Numbered from the stretch's first letter, positions 35,701 through 46,616 are shown. The stretch is 64,000 bases of DNA from Scolanthus callimorphus (GCA_033964015.1 CM066920.1:8275912-8339911), one strand, 5' to 3'. The notes: generated from the sequence alone by a model not told the origin. Program-made: numbers and translations.

Positions 35701-38700
35701 TGTACTTGAACAGCAGCCAAACAAAGTGTGGTGGTCAAGGGGAGAAAAAATGTAGGCAGCCTCCTTAAGTACCTCCACTGCCCTTAAGTGCACTGCTTTC
35801 ACTTAATATGTAAATAATGTTATATTATCTTTCTGTTCCTGAAGACACTTGGTTATATTTTTTTTCTTTTTTCAGGACAAAGCATGAAGCAGAAAAGGCA
35901 ACAGTTGCATTGAAAGAAGTAGGTATTATTTTGCTGTTACGAAACAACAGGGTTTAGTAAAAAGCTGTGGTAGTAAGATTATGACAAAATACAAACAGGT
36001 GTTCCATAGCTTTACTTCATTTTATTGAATCTCAACCTGCGTCCATGATAAACAGTCTGGAAGAAAAAGAATTGCATATCATGAATCAATTCCAATGAAA
36101 AATACTTGAGAGCTGCGAGTATTTAATCAAATTAAAACCTAGCAGTAAAATCCTTAACCAATTGGGATACGTAAAAACACAAGACTGATTCACTTTTGAC
36201 AGTCATCTGAAATCTTTATATTAATGTTCCGGTGTCCATAGGCAAGTGTATCTGCTGCTCATCGCAAAAGGTTCACTCGGGTAGAGATGGCAAGAGTGTT
36301 GATGGAGAGGAACCAGTACAAGGAGAGACTTATGGAGCTGCAGGAGGCGGTCAGATGGACAGAAATGATAAGGTACATGTTTAGGGCCAGGGGAACTCCA
36401 TGTGAGGACGTTGAGGGTGCTCGTCATTAAACATGAAATTCACCCCTAAGAGAAAGCAATATGGATGTGACACCTAGACCCCTAAGAGATAGACAAGTCA
36501 CACTTGTAAACCTATGGTGTAAATGCAGAGACAGTTTGGGTTTCTTTCAAGAACTGCTTCATATGAAGTTGAATAAGTTGATACTTTCTCTTCAGAGCAT
36601 CTAAGAAAGAAATCTGGAATTACAACAAAAGAAGAAGTCGTCAATATGGAAATTGTAAGTAGTGAGGTGATACCTATGTTTATATGAGCTAATTGATTAT
36701 GTACTCCATGTTATCTTTGGGAGTTTTCATATAAATGCTTATCCCATGCTCGCATTGGGATCCCTGTGCCACATCACATGTGAAGGCACACCTCTCATTT
36801 TAGTACAACTTATATACCTATCTATCCAGGGTTTTTTTTTTGCTATATATATTTTTTAAATAACTTACACCATTTATTAGAGCAGATTTCACATGACTGT
36901 CAAGACTTGTTATGTAATTGTGATTGCTTTGCATTTTCATTGGCTACTTGTTTTTCTCAACCAATCAAATTCTGTAGTAAATACAATTGTGTTATTACTT
37001 AGTAATTGGTTTGGCTTACAATTGGCTCAGAAAAAAGCCATTTAGGAGCAAGTTGTCATTTCTCGATTCTGATTGGCTAGTGATTGCTCAATTGCAATTG
37101 TTTTCACCACAGTCATGTGAAAACCGCTCTATCTTTATTCCACAGTTTCAGTAATTTATTTGGACCCACACCAAGAAGGCCTCATCCATCATCCGTCAGT
37201 ATCCGGTACAATTCTGATGGGCAGGGCACCCCTCCTGCCGGCGCCACAACTCACTCACCAACTTGAACACAGGTTCTTCCATGGCTGGCGGATTTGGTAG
37301 TGAAAAGTAAGTTTGTGTTTACCAAACATTATTTTAAGGTTAAAGCTATTACTTGTAGCGTTACCTTTCACTCCCAAGGTGATCAACCTAAAAGCTCTCC
37401 CAAATATATCAATACATTGTCAAGTAAACAAGAAAAGAGAATTTCATGAATCATCTTTTAAGTAATGAGGAACGGGTACAGTACCACTTTAGTGTGAGCT
37501 CGGTCTAAATGAAAACAAAGAAACCTTATTAAGTAGCGACCTCGGTTAGTCGTTGGTCTACGTTATTGGTCTTCCAATGGAATTGAAAACTTTAAGAGCC
37601 CGTGTCAGCCACTCCTTTGTTATTGTTTTCGTTCGATATTAGAAGACGAATTACGTGTAGAAATCTCTTAATAAACATCTAAAAACAAGTTTCAGATTTG
37701 ATTTACCAAATGTAATCGAGAAAATTTCTCTACATTCTCTAAATCAACCGATGGAATGGATGCTTTCTCCGACTTGGTACGTTGAGTGCTGTCAAAATGG
37801 GCGTCTCGAAAACAAAGATCAAAGCCCAAAGACCTCGAAAACAAAGATCCGATTTAATAATAATACTGTACATGGAAAGCCTCTGGTTCGCTTCAAAAAC
37901 TGAGGTCTTTGTTTTCGAGATCTCGAAAACAAAGACCCTGCCCTGAAAATCAATATTTCAGTAATATGTTGGTAATAACGGGAATACTTCACTTGTAGGC
38001 AGCGTAGGTAAGTGCAGCTTTAATAATAATACTGTACTGTACGAATTTCACTTCTTTATCCCACATTCACGACGCTAGGAGTCACAACATCGCTCTGCCG
38101 TAAGTCCCTAAAACAACTAAAATCCTAGAATATAGTTTATCGAAAACCTCTGGTTATTTCTCTGTTATTGCTCTGCTTATTTCGACAATATGTTGGTAAT
38201 AACGGGAATACTACACTTGTAGGCAGCGTAGGTAAACACAGCCTTTAATAATAAAACGGTACGACGCTTGGAGTCGCGCAACATCGCTCTGTCGTAATGT
38301 TCCTAAAATAATGTCAGACATCTTGATTTTTTTTCTACGCTATAGTCACAATATGCGGGTCTTCATTTTAGAGGTCTTTGTTTTCGAGGTCTTTGGTCTT
38401 TGATCTTTGTTTTCGAGACACCCCTGTCAAAATGGCGGATGACACAGGCTCTTTAAAATACATGTTCTGCTTGGAATTTTCAGCTTTGATCGTCAGCGTC
38501 TAAACGAAAGACGAGAGCGTTACAAGCAAGTGAGAGCGTACCTGAACACTGACCTGAGTGAGGGGCGCATGCAGGCATATGGGTGGAGCCTGCCCGCCAA
38601 GTACTCTAGTGAGGTGGCCGAGGGAGGCAAGAGTCTAGTGTCAGTACCCGTCCCTGTTTACTGCCGACCTCTTAACTTGTCCGACCCGGGCATGAAGGTA

Positions 38701-41700
38701 TTGGAGGCCGCGGAAAATAATACATATGATAACATAGCCTGCTAGCAGGCGTTGGTTCGCTCGCCCCAGACCAAATTTTGACCCGTCCAAGATAGCGCCC
38801 GCATCGGGATTCTCGCTCGATTCTCGCCGTAAAACGACCTAAGAAAACAGCAACCAACGCATGCTAGCAGGCTAATGATAACAAAATAGTCAATTGTGTT
38901 CCCAGAATAAATGTTTTTTGTAGTACCGTTCATTGTGATTGACAACTTAAATGGTATGGATTTGAAATATCTCAATATCGTATTTTACAGTGCCATCGTT
39001 TTACAGTGCCATCGTTGTATTATTTTCAAACTGTGTGAAACTAATGTCCACCACAGTTCTCAGTTGAAATAACCTTATAAATAACCTTGAATATTTTGTA
39101 AAATTTGTTTTGCAGAGTCATTATACATGTTAAGAAATGACATTTTTTTAATTACCCAAATGTAAAGGAAAATTTACAAAGTTGTAGATGTACTTTATGG
39201 CCCCCCAGCCATATTTACAGCTTGAACTTGTGAAAAGCGAAGAACTGTACAATAGGAACCCACGTGGGACCTATCAGCCAATCACAGCGCTTGAATAACA
39301 ATAGATTTAATTGAAAACAAAGCGCAAAGGTTCCCGGTTGACTAAGGGCATTCAAACGTAGTCCTGAGATGCTTTTGTTGTATTATATGTGCGTCAGCGT
39401 AAGAGCTTATTCTACGTTGCTCATCTAAGAATCAATAAGAAGCAATACGGGCTCCCTGTGGCTTTTCCCTTCTCTACCCTTTTCCCTGGGCGTGCGTTGC
39501 ATCATTCCTCGTGCTTTCTGCGCATGCCCCAACATTAAATTCAACCAATCTGCAAAGGTCCTCAAATGGCTGTCACCACAGCCACCCCGTGAGCTGACGA
39601 GCTGGGGAGCTCTTGATACGAGAATGCGTGCTGCCTTGCTGCGAGGAGCTCAAGGAGGATTTTCCTGTCTTATTAGATCTGGTGTTCTGCCGGTGTTGAT
39701 CTTTCTGGTGGCAGGACACAAGATGGCGGTGCTGCTATCGGTGCAAGCGTATTCTATGCGAGAGTCCTGGAGGGAGGAAGTGGAAATCAAGGAATCCAAG
39801 CCCTCCATGGTTTGGATCGGTAAGAAAATTGTATGAAAACTTGCCTTGTTTAGCGGTAACATTGGGACTCCCGTGCGTTTTGGGTGGGGGTGCTTGTAGC
39901 TTTTAGGGTTTAAAATCAGGCCTCTGGTACCTTTTAGGGGATAAAATTCGAAAAAACAATTTCAGATAGGTATCTTTTAGACGTCCGTTCTAGCAAATCA
40001 AGCAAATCACACTTGTTGTTGGCTTGATTTTCTTGTTGGTACCTTTTAGGGGTCAAAATCAACTAAGCGACGCCATTTTAGGTACCTTGTGCAAAATCGA
40101 AATTCCCGACGAGCAACCCCCCTTCCCCCCCCCCCCCCAAAAAAAAAAAAAAAGAAAGAAAAAAGAACTAAAGACTTCCTGGAAAATCCTGGATTTTTGT
40201 CATTCAGAAATCGTACGAACCATGTCTATAATAATTATAGTATCTATGTATCTGCCTTTTCCTTTTGTTTCATTGTTTCAGCTTGGTCTCGCGAGACACG
40301 AACTAATGTATTTCTTTGTTTCACCCCGTTGTACCTTTCCAGGCAGCAGCACGCACTCTTGCAGTAAGATCACCATAATCGACGCCAACTATCCTCAAAC
40401 ATCCTGGACTGCTTTGTGGTGTGCACATCTCACCTCCTATGTATAACGGCAGTCCCAGGAGCAAGTTCCTGCGACTACGAAAACAGTGGAGCTGAAAATG
40501 GTAAGCTTTCGCTTGGCTGTGTGGAGAGCTAACCAAATAATAACCCGCCATCTTGTGAGGAATAAGTTACACTACTGGAACGATAAACAATTAAAGAGCC
40601 TGTGTCAGCCACCATTTTGACAGCCTAGCAACATACCAAGTCAATTTCCATCGGCTGATTTAGAGAATAAAGAGCAATTTTCTCGAGTGAATTTGGTAAA
40701 TCAAATCTGAAACTTTGTTGTTAGATGTTGATTGAGAGATTCCTACACGTAATTCGTCTTCTAACATCGAACGAAAACAATTACAAAGGAGTGGCTCACA
40801 CGGGCTCTTAACATGGTCACCTAGAAAACACTATAATGGTAAGCTGAAAATGGTAAGCTTTCTCTTGTTAGCGTTTTCTTAGAGAGAACGAGAAAATAAC
40901 CCAAAGCTCTAGAGACGAGTTGGAACGTGTACTGTGGCCGAAACACTTAACGTTCTATTATTCACGCATTTCATTTTGTCTTCTTTTTTTCCAGAAACAG
41001 GAGTTGTTGGCACTAGTCAAGAGTCATTATTGTCAAATACAAGTTCTGATTTCTCAGATCCCTTAGGTAAGGGCCCAACCACTCCTTTGTTATTGTTCTA
41101 CAAAGTTTTATACTTTATTTACCGATTTCAATCAGCCGATGTAATTGGATCCTTTCTCTGACTCGGTTTGCTGCTAGGCTGACAAAATGGCGGCTGACAT
41201 TTTAAACTTCTAGGAGTGGATAGATAATTCATATTTGCAAAAAGTACTAGCCGAGAAAATCCAAGTGAAACTTATATAGAAATCAGGACAAATCTCTTCG
41301 CGGTCATGATTCCTAATGAATTATTGATTATTAATTTCAACAGGGGCTAAAATGTCCTCCTCTGGCCAGAGTACCAAACCGTCCGTGGACACCCCTACAG
41401 TGACAGGGGTGTCAACGAACGAGAGCGAGAGGACAGAGAACCGTCCTTTAGACGGGTCTGACGCCAAGATGAGTAGTGTGCTGCCGACCATGTGGCTTGG
41501 GGCGCAGTCCGGCTGGTAAGGTTCTCATAGGGACACTTTACGGGGCATGATCTACTTACACCAGGTGCGATCCAGGGAATTTCAGGGTTATTTTAATTTC
41601 CTGTAAAAAATAATCGAAAAGGAAGAGACGAGCACCCCTCTCCTCCCCCAATCTGCCCCTGACCACTTGCTATTTCCTCTGCTCGCATGGAAACGAGGCC

Positions 41701-44700
41701 AAGCAGGAGACGAACGCTTTTTTGGACCGACACGCTCGTTATTTTTAGTATGGTTTTCAAGCTTCTGTGGCAATCAACTTTACTATCCGCTTTTGTGTTC
41801 TTTTTTTACAGTGTTTATGTGCACTCAGCAATTTCACAGTGGAGGACATGTATCCAGTCTATCCGACTAAAGGACTCCGTGTTGAGCATTGTGTAAGTGT
41901 TATTTGTCTAAAAAGTCTAAAATGTGATGATTTCAAGGATAATAATTACTTTTATGTTGCTTCCTCTTTCGCCGCAGCCATGTAAAAGGCCGCGTGTTAG
42001 TGGCACTAGCGGATGGTACAGTCGCGATATTTCACCGATCATCAGGTGAGCTATCCATTATAGTCGACATTAAAACGCATTCTCCCGTCACATTTAGTCA
42101 CCAGGAAAACCGGGTGTCTTCCACGCTCAAGCAAAACGGTTACAAAGCATGTTCCTCATTGTTTACTTGGATTGTTTCATCATTTTCATCATGTTTTAAC
42201 ATGTGGATGCATAGCAGTATTTGGGCGCTCCTCCTTGAGCCTTGTGTCTAGTAGTTACGGAAGTCTGTCCTCATCATTGTTCCGAGGACCTCTTGGTGAT
42301 CGACGCCTATAGCATGCCCTCAACCCTTCCCTGCAGTCTTCCTTTGCTTCTGATCAAACAGTACCTCTTTTTGTAAGGCCGAGCTTCCAGGTCTGCACAC
42401 ATGTGCTATGTATTTTGTTTGCTTATTTCCTTCGAGAAGCATTCCAAAACATCGTTACACACATACATACATAACCCTTTAACTCCCAAGACCTAAATAG
42501 AACTTCTCTTTACTCGAAACAATACGCTCCCCTATACACCTGATGTGAGAATTTGGTGCTGTATATGTTTCTCATCACGTGGATGATTCATGAAATTCTC
42601 CTCTTGTTTTCTTTACAATGCCTTGATATAGTTGGGAGACGTTAAAGGTTAATTGTAGCCACACTGCCGTCCAGACTCGCCCATTTGGCTCTTTCCGCCT
42701 AAGCTCGCTTTAAGCAAATGAGGAAATGAAACTCTATTGTCTACGTTCATGTACACAAGGAACGGCCAAAGTTGTGACCAAAGTTATCATTGCTTTATCC
42801 ATTTCTATCGATTTAGTGAATAGAGCAATGTTAGCGATTAAATTTGGTAAATCAAATATAAAACTTTGTTTTTAGATGTTGATTTAGAGATTTCTACACG
42901 TAATTCATCTTCTAATAGCGAACGAAAACCATAACAAATGGGGTGGCTGACACAGGCTCTTAAATGCTTGTCATTCAGACGGCGAATGGAACTTTAATAA
43001 CTACCACCTACTGGATCTGGGAGACCTCATCATTCTATCCGTGTATGACCATGGTACATGACAAGGTCTGGTGTGGATACAGGAACAAGATACAGGTCAT
43101 CCATCCCAGGACTATGAGAGTTGAGGTATGTGGGGACCCCTCCCTCCTCTTCTTTGCCTGCGAGCCGGCTCTCTGTACTTTTTTGGGATATTTGATTTTT
43201 TTTGGCGCGCGGGATCCCTGTGTCGCGGTTCTTTTCCCCCGCGACACAGGAATCTTGCGCGCCAAAAAATCAAATATCCCCCCAAAAAAACACTATGAAA
43301 CAGGATCATATATGACAACATTTCTGAATCTATAGGAAAATTCAACAAAATGATCCCCCCTTCACATGAGGAAACTCTGGCTGCGAAGCTGTGTTCGAGG
43401 TGTATTACACGCCTTGTTTCCTCATCTGTCAAATACCAGATATTTGCTGCTGCTGGAGTTATTGTCGGTTCTTGCGATGCTATTCGTCGATCCGCTGCAT
43501 TGTTGTTGCTTTTTTGTTTGTTTCCTTTTGTTATGTTGTTATTGCTTTTTTCGAAGCTACTGTGCCCTCAACTTATATGGCTCATATCTGATTGACCTCT
43601 TTAAAATGGTGCTTTTGGTTTCGATGCCATTTTCACTCGTTTTTCACTCGCCATTTACACTGTTGTTGTTGTTGTTGTGAAAAGTACTTTTCTTTTCTGC
43701 CGTTCTTATAGCTGTTGGTACTCTTTCTCCTGCTTTTATTTCCAGAAGCATGTACAGTAAAAACCCACCCATAAGAACCTAGAATTTCTAGCTTAAAACA
43801 CATTCTTATTTGAGTTGAAAATACAAGGAAACATGGGGATTGTTAGTCTCCTCGCAGCCGCCCGGACCGGTGTCAACGCTCTCCCCCGGGAGAGCGAAGC
43901 TTGACACCGGTCCGGGCGGTTGCGAGTAGACTAGGGGATTGTGTGGACTACCATAGCCTAACAGGTTCTTAAAATTTAGGTACTTAGACGCGGGATTTTA
44001 CTTTACCCAACTTCCTTATTTCTTTGAACACAGAAAACGTTTGACGCTCACCCCAGACGCGAGAGCCAAGTGCGTCAGCTAGCGTGGATCGGTGACGGTG
44101 TCTGGGTGTCCATCCGATTGGACAGCACCTTGCGTCTCTATAATGCACAAACCTACCATCACCTTCAGGACATCGATATTGAGCCGTATGTCAGTAAGAT
44201 GTTAGGTAAGTGCAAACAATCTGCTAAAGCGCGGTTCACGCTTACTTCACCCAACCTGAGAAGGCACTATTCAATCTACGAGCCTATTGGTCACGAGCCT
44301 ATCACTCTTTGTGTTCTAGGTACTGGGAAGCTTGGCTTCTCGTTCGTCCGTATCACCTCGCTTCTTCTTACTAACGACCGACTCTGGGTTGGAACTGGTA
44401 ACGGCGTTATCCTCTCAGTCCCGCTCGTAGCCGCGCGTCCTGCAAAGGATGATGGGGAACAGCAGCTCGCTGCGACGAGCAGTCCTGGGACGGGAGGTCC
44501 AGGAGGCGCTGTCAGGGTTTATAGTAATGAGAACAAAGATGGTGAAGCGTTCATCAGCTCTAGCAGTTTTATGCCCTACTGTTCAATGGTAAGTCACTTA
44601 AAGCAGTGAACAGTGTTTTCACGGGTATTTGTGAATTGACAATCTTTGCTATGGGATTCAAGAAAAAATAATCACTGGACTCGTGAATTCCACGGTAAAT

Positions 44701-45575
44701 TGCACTCGAAGAACGATATCGCACGAGTTGCGAATGGAATTCACTCGTCATGTAATGATTTATCTATAAAATCTGTTGTTTAGACGTAATTGTCACAGAA
44801 ATTGTTGCAGGCTGAAATAAGCGCGCACTGATACTGTCTCTGTTAACGTGAATCTCATCCAGAGCTTCTCAGCCCGTGACTTTGATCAGACGCGGAGGTA
44901 GGAAGTGACAACCTACCCTACCGTAGTGGATGAGAATCAGGCTTTGGCCGATTGCAAGACTGTATTCTTGGTTTTCGGTCAATTCTTTGAGACAAAGACA
45001 TTTCCGCCTTTACTTTTTCTTATCATGAAATGTTTTTGAGACTTTGTTCGTGATTCAAAGACTTTTTACAAAGATTGCAATAAGAATCCAGGACATTCCA
45101 GGTTTTCTATGAGCCATTCGAGTCCTCTTCACCCACTCAACGTTGCCACAATTTTGATAATTTTCATATATTGATAACCACCTATACTGTATAATTTTCC
45201 TAGTGTTGACTGACAGTTTCACTGTCTTCCATCCACCAGGTAAACGCCCAGCTATCGTTCCATGGTCACCGCGACTCGGTTAAATTCTTCGTGGCCGTGA
45301 TGGGCACCATGAAACGTGCCTCCAGCAGCCAATCAGTCAGCACCCAGACACAAACAAGTCCCGCTCAGACCCCACCCAATAACAGCCCCGAGAAAAAGGT
45401 CCAACATATGATGCTGGTGCTGAGCGGGGGGGAGGGGTACGTGGATTTTAGACTCGGAGAAGGCGAGGAGGCGGCGGTCGAAGACTCCGCAGGGGATCTG
45501 ATCTCGGTGACGCTCAAGGGCCAATCAACGAGCGAGAGGAGTCATATTATGGTCTGGCAGGTAGCAACCAATTAA
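26438..45575 (+). CDS. JNK-interacting protein 3/4 (sunday driver) scaffold, with frame breaks
   Basis: Twenty-three exons: 26438-26749, 30721-30841, 31054-31124, 31554-31639, 32364-32563, 32962-33504, 34052-34108, 34553-34648, 35876-35918, 36242-36372, 36596-36654, 37146-37306, 38484-38697, 39677-39819, 40343-40500, 40995-41066, 41344-41515, 41812-41892, 41978-42045, 42979-43125, 44034-44205, 44320-44588, 45240-45575. About 1238 residues are expected, against about 1330 in human JIP3/JIP4 (MAPK8IP3, SPAG9). Order: RH1 ([18 protein letters not shown]), coiled coil, JNK docking motif, RH2/leucine zipper ([18 protein letters not shown]), linker, and a C-terminal beta-propeller-like region ([32 protein letters not shown]). 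The family links kinesin-1 and dynein to vesicle cargo and JNK signalling. The reading frame breaks at seven places (see the next entries). Intact splice sites and conserved protein on both sides favour sequence error over a dead gene. Confidence 0.9.
27780..28011. mobile_element. TTAA MITE, AGAGCCTGTG family, copy A
   Basis: Intron 1 of JIP. It shares gatattagaagacgaatta, catctaaaaacaaagtttca and gtcaaaatggcggctgtcac with later copies and ends ggctctTTAA at 28008-28011. The left end is degenerate. Confidence 0.6.
28513..28604 (-). mobile_element. SINE-like hybrid of tRNA A box and 5S rRNA segment
   Basis: On the minus strand a tRNA-like head (cgtggcgcagttggtaagcg, A-box form TGGCGCAGTTGG) is followed at once by a 5S rRNA-like core. 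The core runs from aagttaagcacg to gttagtatttggatgggtga, ending cc. 5S genes carry their internal control region in this core. It lies in JIP intron 1. The distal ends are not defined. Confidence 0.5.
30165..30480. repeat. Inverted-repeat element with G/C-rich ends
   Basis: ggggcgggggtgctcgtcg near 30198 and its complement near 30397-30417 pair, framed by a G-rich tract on the left and about 20 C on the right. It sits in JIP intron 1. A related inverted pair lies near 39880-40140. Confidence 0.5.
32962..33504 (+). other. JIP exon 6: Ala/Ser-rich linker and JNK docking motif with frame break
   Basis: The entry frame runs to a TAG at 33342-33344. A second frame, open from 33311 and used from about 33341, continues to the donor at 33504 and joins exon 7 in phase. 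One extra T in the TT at 33341-33342 would unite them. The entry frame ends KRPISLD and the exit frame resumes with leucine, forming the pattern of a JNK D-site (compare KRPTTLNLF in JIP1). If real, the break would leave a product of about 390 residues with RH1 only. Confidence 0.75.
33560..33693. mobile_element. Small element with CAGGGG/CCCCTG ends and 5-bp duplication
   Basis: The left end CAGGGGTGGATCCAGG and right end AAATCTGCCCCTG are inverted. The direct repeat CATTG is at 33555-33559 and 33694-33698. It is 134 bp long and lies in JIP intron 6, 55 bases after the exon 6 donor. Confidence 0.65.
36596..37306 (+). other. JIP exons 11-12: two frame breaks
   Basis: Exon 11 (36596-36654) opens with ASKK. 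The conserved downstream frame ([13 protein letters not shown], like QEKKRSSIWQ in human JIP3) is one base out, which one A added to the AAA at 36610-36612 would correct. Exon 12 (37146-37306) reads [18 protein letters not shown] up to TGA at 37264-37266. Its 3' part ([13 protein letters not shown]) is again one base out, which one base added in CC or TT at 37258-37264 would correct. Phases at both ends of the exons agree only with these shifts. Confidence 0.7.
36878..37131. mobile_element. MITE, TAGAGCGGTTTTCACATGACTG-type, in JIP intron
   Basis: The ends are TAGAGC and GCTCTA, with TA possibly the target duplication as in Tc1/mariner elements. Interior palindromic blocks (caattgcaattg, ttactaagtaa-like) match copies at 49318-49569 and 46617-46691. 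It ends 14 bases before the exon 12 acceptor AG. Confidence 0.7.
37591..38457. mobile_element. TTAA MITE copy B, split by a later insertion
   Basis: The left part (37591-37798) and right part (38434-38457, ending acacaggctctttaa) make one member of the AGAGCCTGTG family. The 625-bp element at 37799-38423 interrupts it. Confidence 0.7.
37799..38423. mobile_element. 625-bp element with GGGYGTCTCG ends and 10-bp target duplication
   Basis: CTGTCAAAAT is at 37789-37798 and 38424-38433. The ends are inverted (gtctcgaaaacaaagatcaa and complement), extending about 48 bases with few mismatches. The interior has two diverged tandem stretches (tatgttggtaataacgggaa, taggcagcgtaggtaa). No transposase. 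The 10-bp duplication suggests a Mutator-like mover. Confidence 0.8.
39514..39627. mobile_element. MITE, AGAGCTCCCCGG family, left-truncated copy
   Basis: From ctttctgcgcatgccccaac to ggggagctcttgatacgaga; the right half of the 54659-54873 copy. It lies just upstream of the JIP exon 14 acceptor. Confidence 0.55.
39677..40500 (+). other. JIP exons 14-15: two frame breaks
   Basis: Exon 14 starts [18 protein letters not shown], like human LWCAVGVNLSGGKTRDGG, and ends KPSMVWI in another frame, matching human LSSLVWI. One G too many in the GGG at 39772-39774 would explain it. Exon 15 reads [18 protein letters not shown] and then needs one more A in the AAA at 40397-40399 to continue as [19 protein letters not shown]. 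Confidence 0.72.
40591..40811. mobile_element. TTAA MITE copy C, complete
   Basis: Runs TTAA (40591-40594) AGAGCCTGTGTCAGCC to ggctcacacgggctc TTAA (40808-40811), 221 bp. Both ends are intact, so it is the reference copy of this family in the window. JIP intron 15. Confidence 0.75.
41072..41205. mobile_element. TTAA MITE, internally deleted copy
   Basis: Holds both flanks of the family (ccactcctttgttattgttc and gacaaaatggcggctgacat) but lacks the middle. JIP intron 16. Confidence 0.5.
42790..42963. mobile_element. TTAA MITE copy D, right part
   Basis: aaatttggtaaatcaaat, tttttagatgttgatttagag and ggctgacacaggctcTTAA match copy C. The left end is eroded. It abuts the JIP exon 20 acceptor region (exon starts at 42979). 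Confidence 0.55.
42979..43125 (+). other. JIP exon 20: two frame breaks
   Basis: The exon starts [15 protein letters not shown] and ends [18 protein letters not shown], both clear JIP propeller sequence. Between them the frame changes twice. One base is missing at the GGG of 43019-43021 (before RPHHSI) and another near 43039-43042 (between IR and CMT). With both, the exon is in phase with its neighbours. Confidence 0.72.
43179..43290. repeat. Long hairpin in JIP intron 20
   Basis: Two arms of about 50 bases (gggatatttgattttttttg, gcgcgc, ccctgtgtcgcgg and complement) with a 10-base centre. It starts about 55 bases after a splice donor. Confidence 0.65.
43754..44003. mobile_element. Inverted-repeat element enclosing a second hairpin
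   Basis: acagtaaaaacccacccataagaacct-type left end and inverted right end (aggttcttaaaatttaggta to gcgggattttact). A near-perfect 90-base hairpin of GC-rich sequence lies inside at 43844-43933 (cgcccggaccggtgtcaa and complement). JIP intron 20, 30 bases before exon 21. The sequence at 8980-9045 in the kinase gene resembles its end. Confidence 0.6.
44645..44765. repeat. Dispersed repeat, second copy of 2470-2600
   Basis: ggattcaagaaaaaataatc, actcgtgaattccacg, cgatatcg and aattcactcgtcatgt share sequence and order with 2470-2600 in the kinase gene. Both are intronic and downstream of a donor. Confidence 0.5.
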
Positions 45576-45968
45576 AGAGCCTCATTAAAGCCGCTGCTTT
45601 GTGGACCAGAAAAATATCGTGCCAGAGAAAACATCCATTTCCATCGGCTGATTCATAGACGTTTATGTAATATTTTCCATTGAATTAGGTAATTCAAGTA
45701 ACTAAATTTATTTCTAGATCGTTATTTTGAGATTTCTGCACGTAATAGACATCCGTGGCTTTTTTCATTTCAGGTCACGTGGCATGCATTTGAATAATCT
45801 TTGTTTGTTTGGGATTCTTCAATATTCATATATCCTTTGGTGCGTAGCAGATACACAAGAAAGAATATTAATGGGAATGCCACGTGATCAGCAATGGGAA
45901 AACATTGCGCGTTCGTCTTCTAATATTGATGTAACAATGACAAAGGAGTGGCTGGCTGAGGTTCTTAT
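45572..45968. mobile_element. TTAA MITE copy E, forming the JIP stop codon and start of the 3' UTR
   Basis: TTAA at 45572-45575 followed by AGAGCCTCATTAAAG is the left end of the family. The TAA stop codon of JIP (45573-45575) is part of this target site. The copy carries an extra segment of about 165 bases (about 45745-45910) with its own inverted pair (cacgtggcat / atgccacgtg). The right end is degenerate. Confidence 0.65.
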
Positions 45969-46046
45969 ATAAGAGTCAGTGCGATTTTGTTTGCTTGAAA
46001 ATGCAGTTTGAAAAAATAATTTTAAACCTACTGCGTTTGAGATATA

Positions 46047-46200
46047 TACGCCTAATTCAAAAAAGGTTGCTTTGGTGTTTGGTCTTTGGTCTTTCAATTA
46101 TAGCGCGAAACAAAGGAATTCTTTGCTTCAGTGACCACGAACAAAGGCGTTCAAGGTCCAAAGACTAATGACCAAAGCAACGTTTTCTGAATTAGGTGTA
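46047..46200. mobile_element. Palindromic MITE, 154 bp
   Basis: TACGCCTAATTCA and TGAATTAGGTGTA ends, with long pairing arms (gttgctttggtgtttggtct / gaccaaagcaac). No coding capacity. Confidence 0.65.
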
Positions 46201-46616
46201 TGCAGCAAATGGTTGATGAAACATCTAACAGTATATTTACTTTTGGTTCAGTAGCGAGACACTTCTCTAAGGTTTCGTGATATCATAGTATGAGAACAAA
46301 CTACTGACATGAATTCGTCGGTAGTAGGGACAAGAGACAAGTAAGGTTGACATGATTGTTAGTCAGACTCTAAATTTGTCCAAGGGCAAGAGGATTTGTG
46401 TTAGCTAAATTTTACCAGCACGATTCCTGGTGCCCTTGTTTGCATGCAGTCTCCTTATTTAAAAGCTGCGTTTTGTTAGGGTAATGATTTTCAAAGTGTT
46501 AGGTTCTTGGGTTATTGTATACCAATTTAGCCCGTGAAAGAGTTACTTTTTTCGGCTGTGGTGAGTTCTCCTGCTCTTGTAGGCTGTCTAGTGCTTTTAA
46601 GCCTATGGCTTTTACC

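Noticed and set aside
38484..38497. Alternative acceptor at 38496 for JIP exon 13
   Set aside because: The 38483 acceptor agrees with the phase of the exon 12 donor at 37306, so the alternative is not needed.
43366..43680. Leucine-rich membrane-like frames on the plus strand
   Set aside because: Pyrimidine-rich intron sequence of JIP; three overlapping frames look alike and none has family features.
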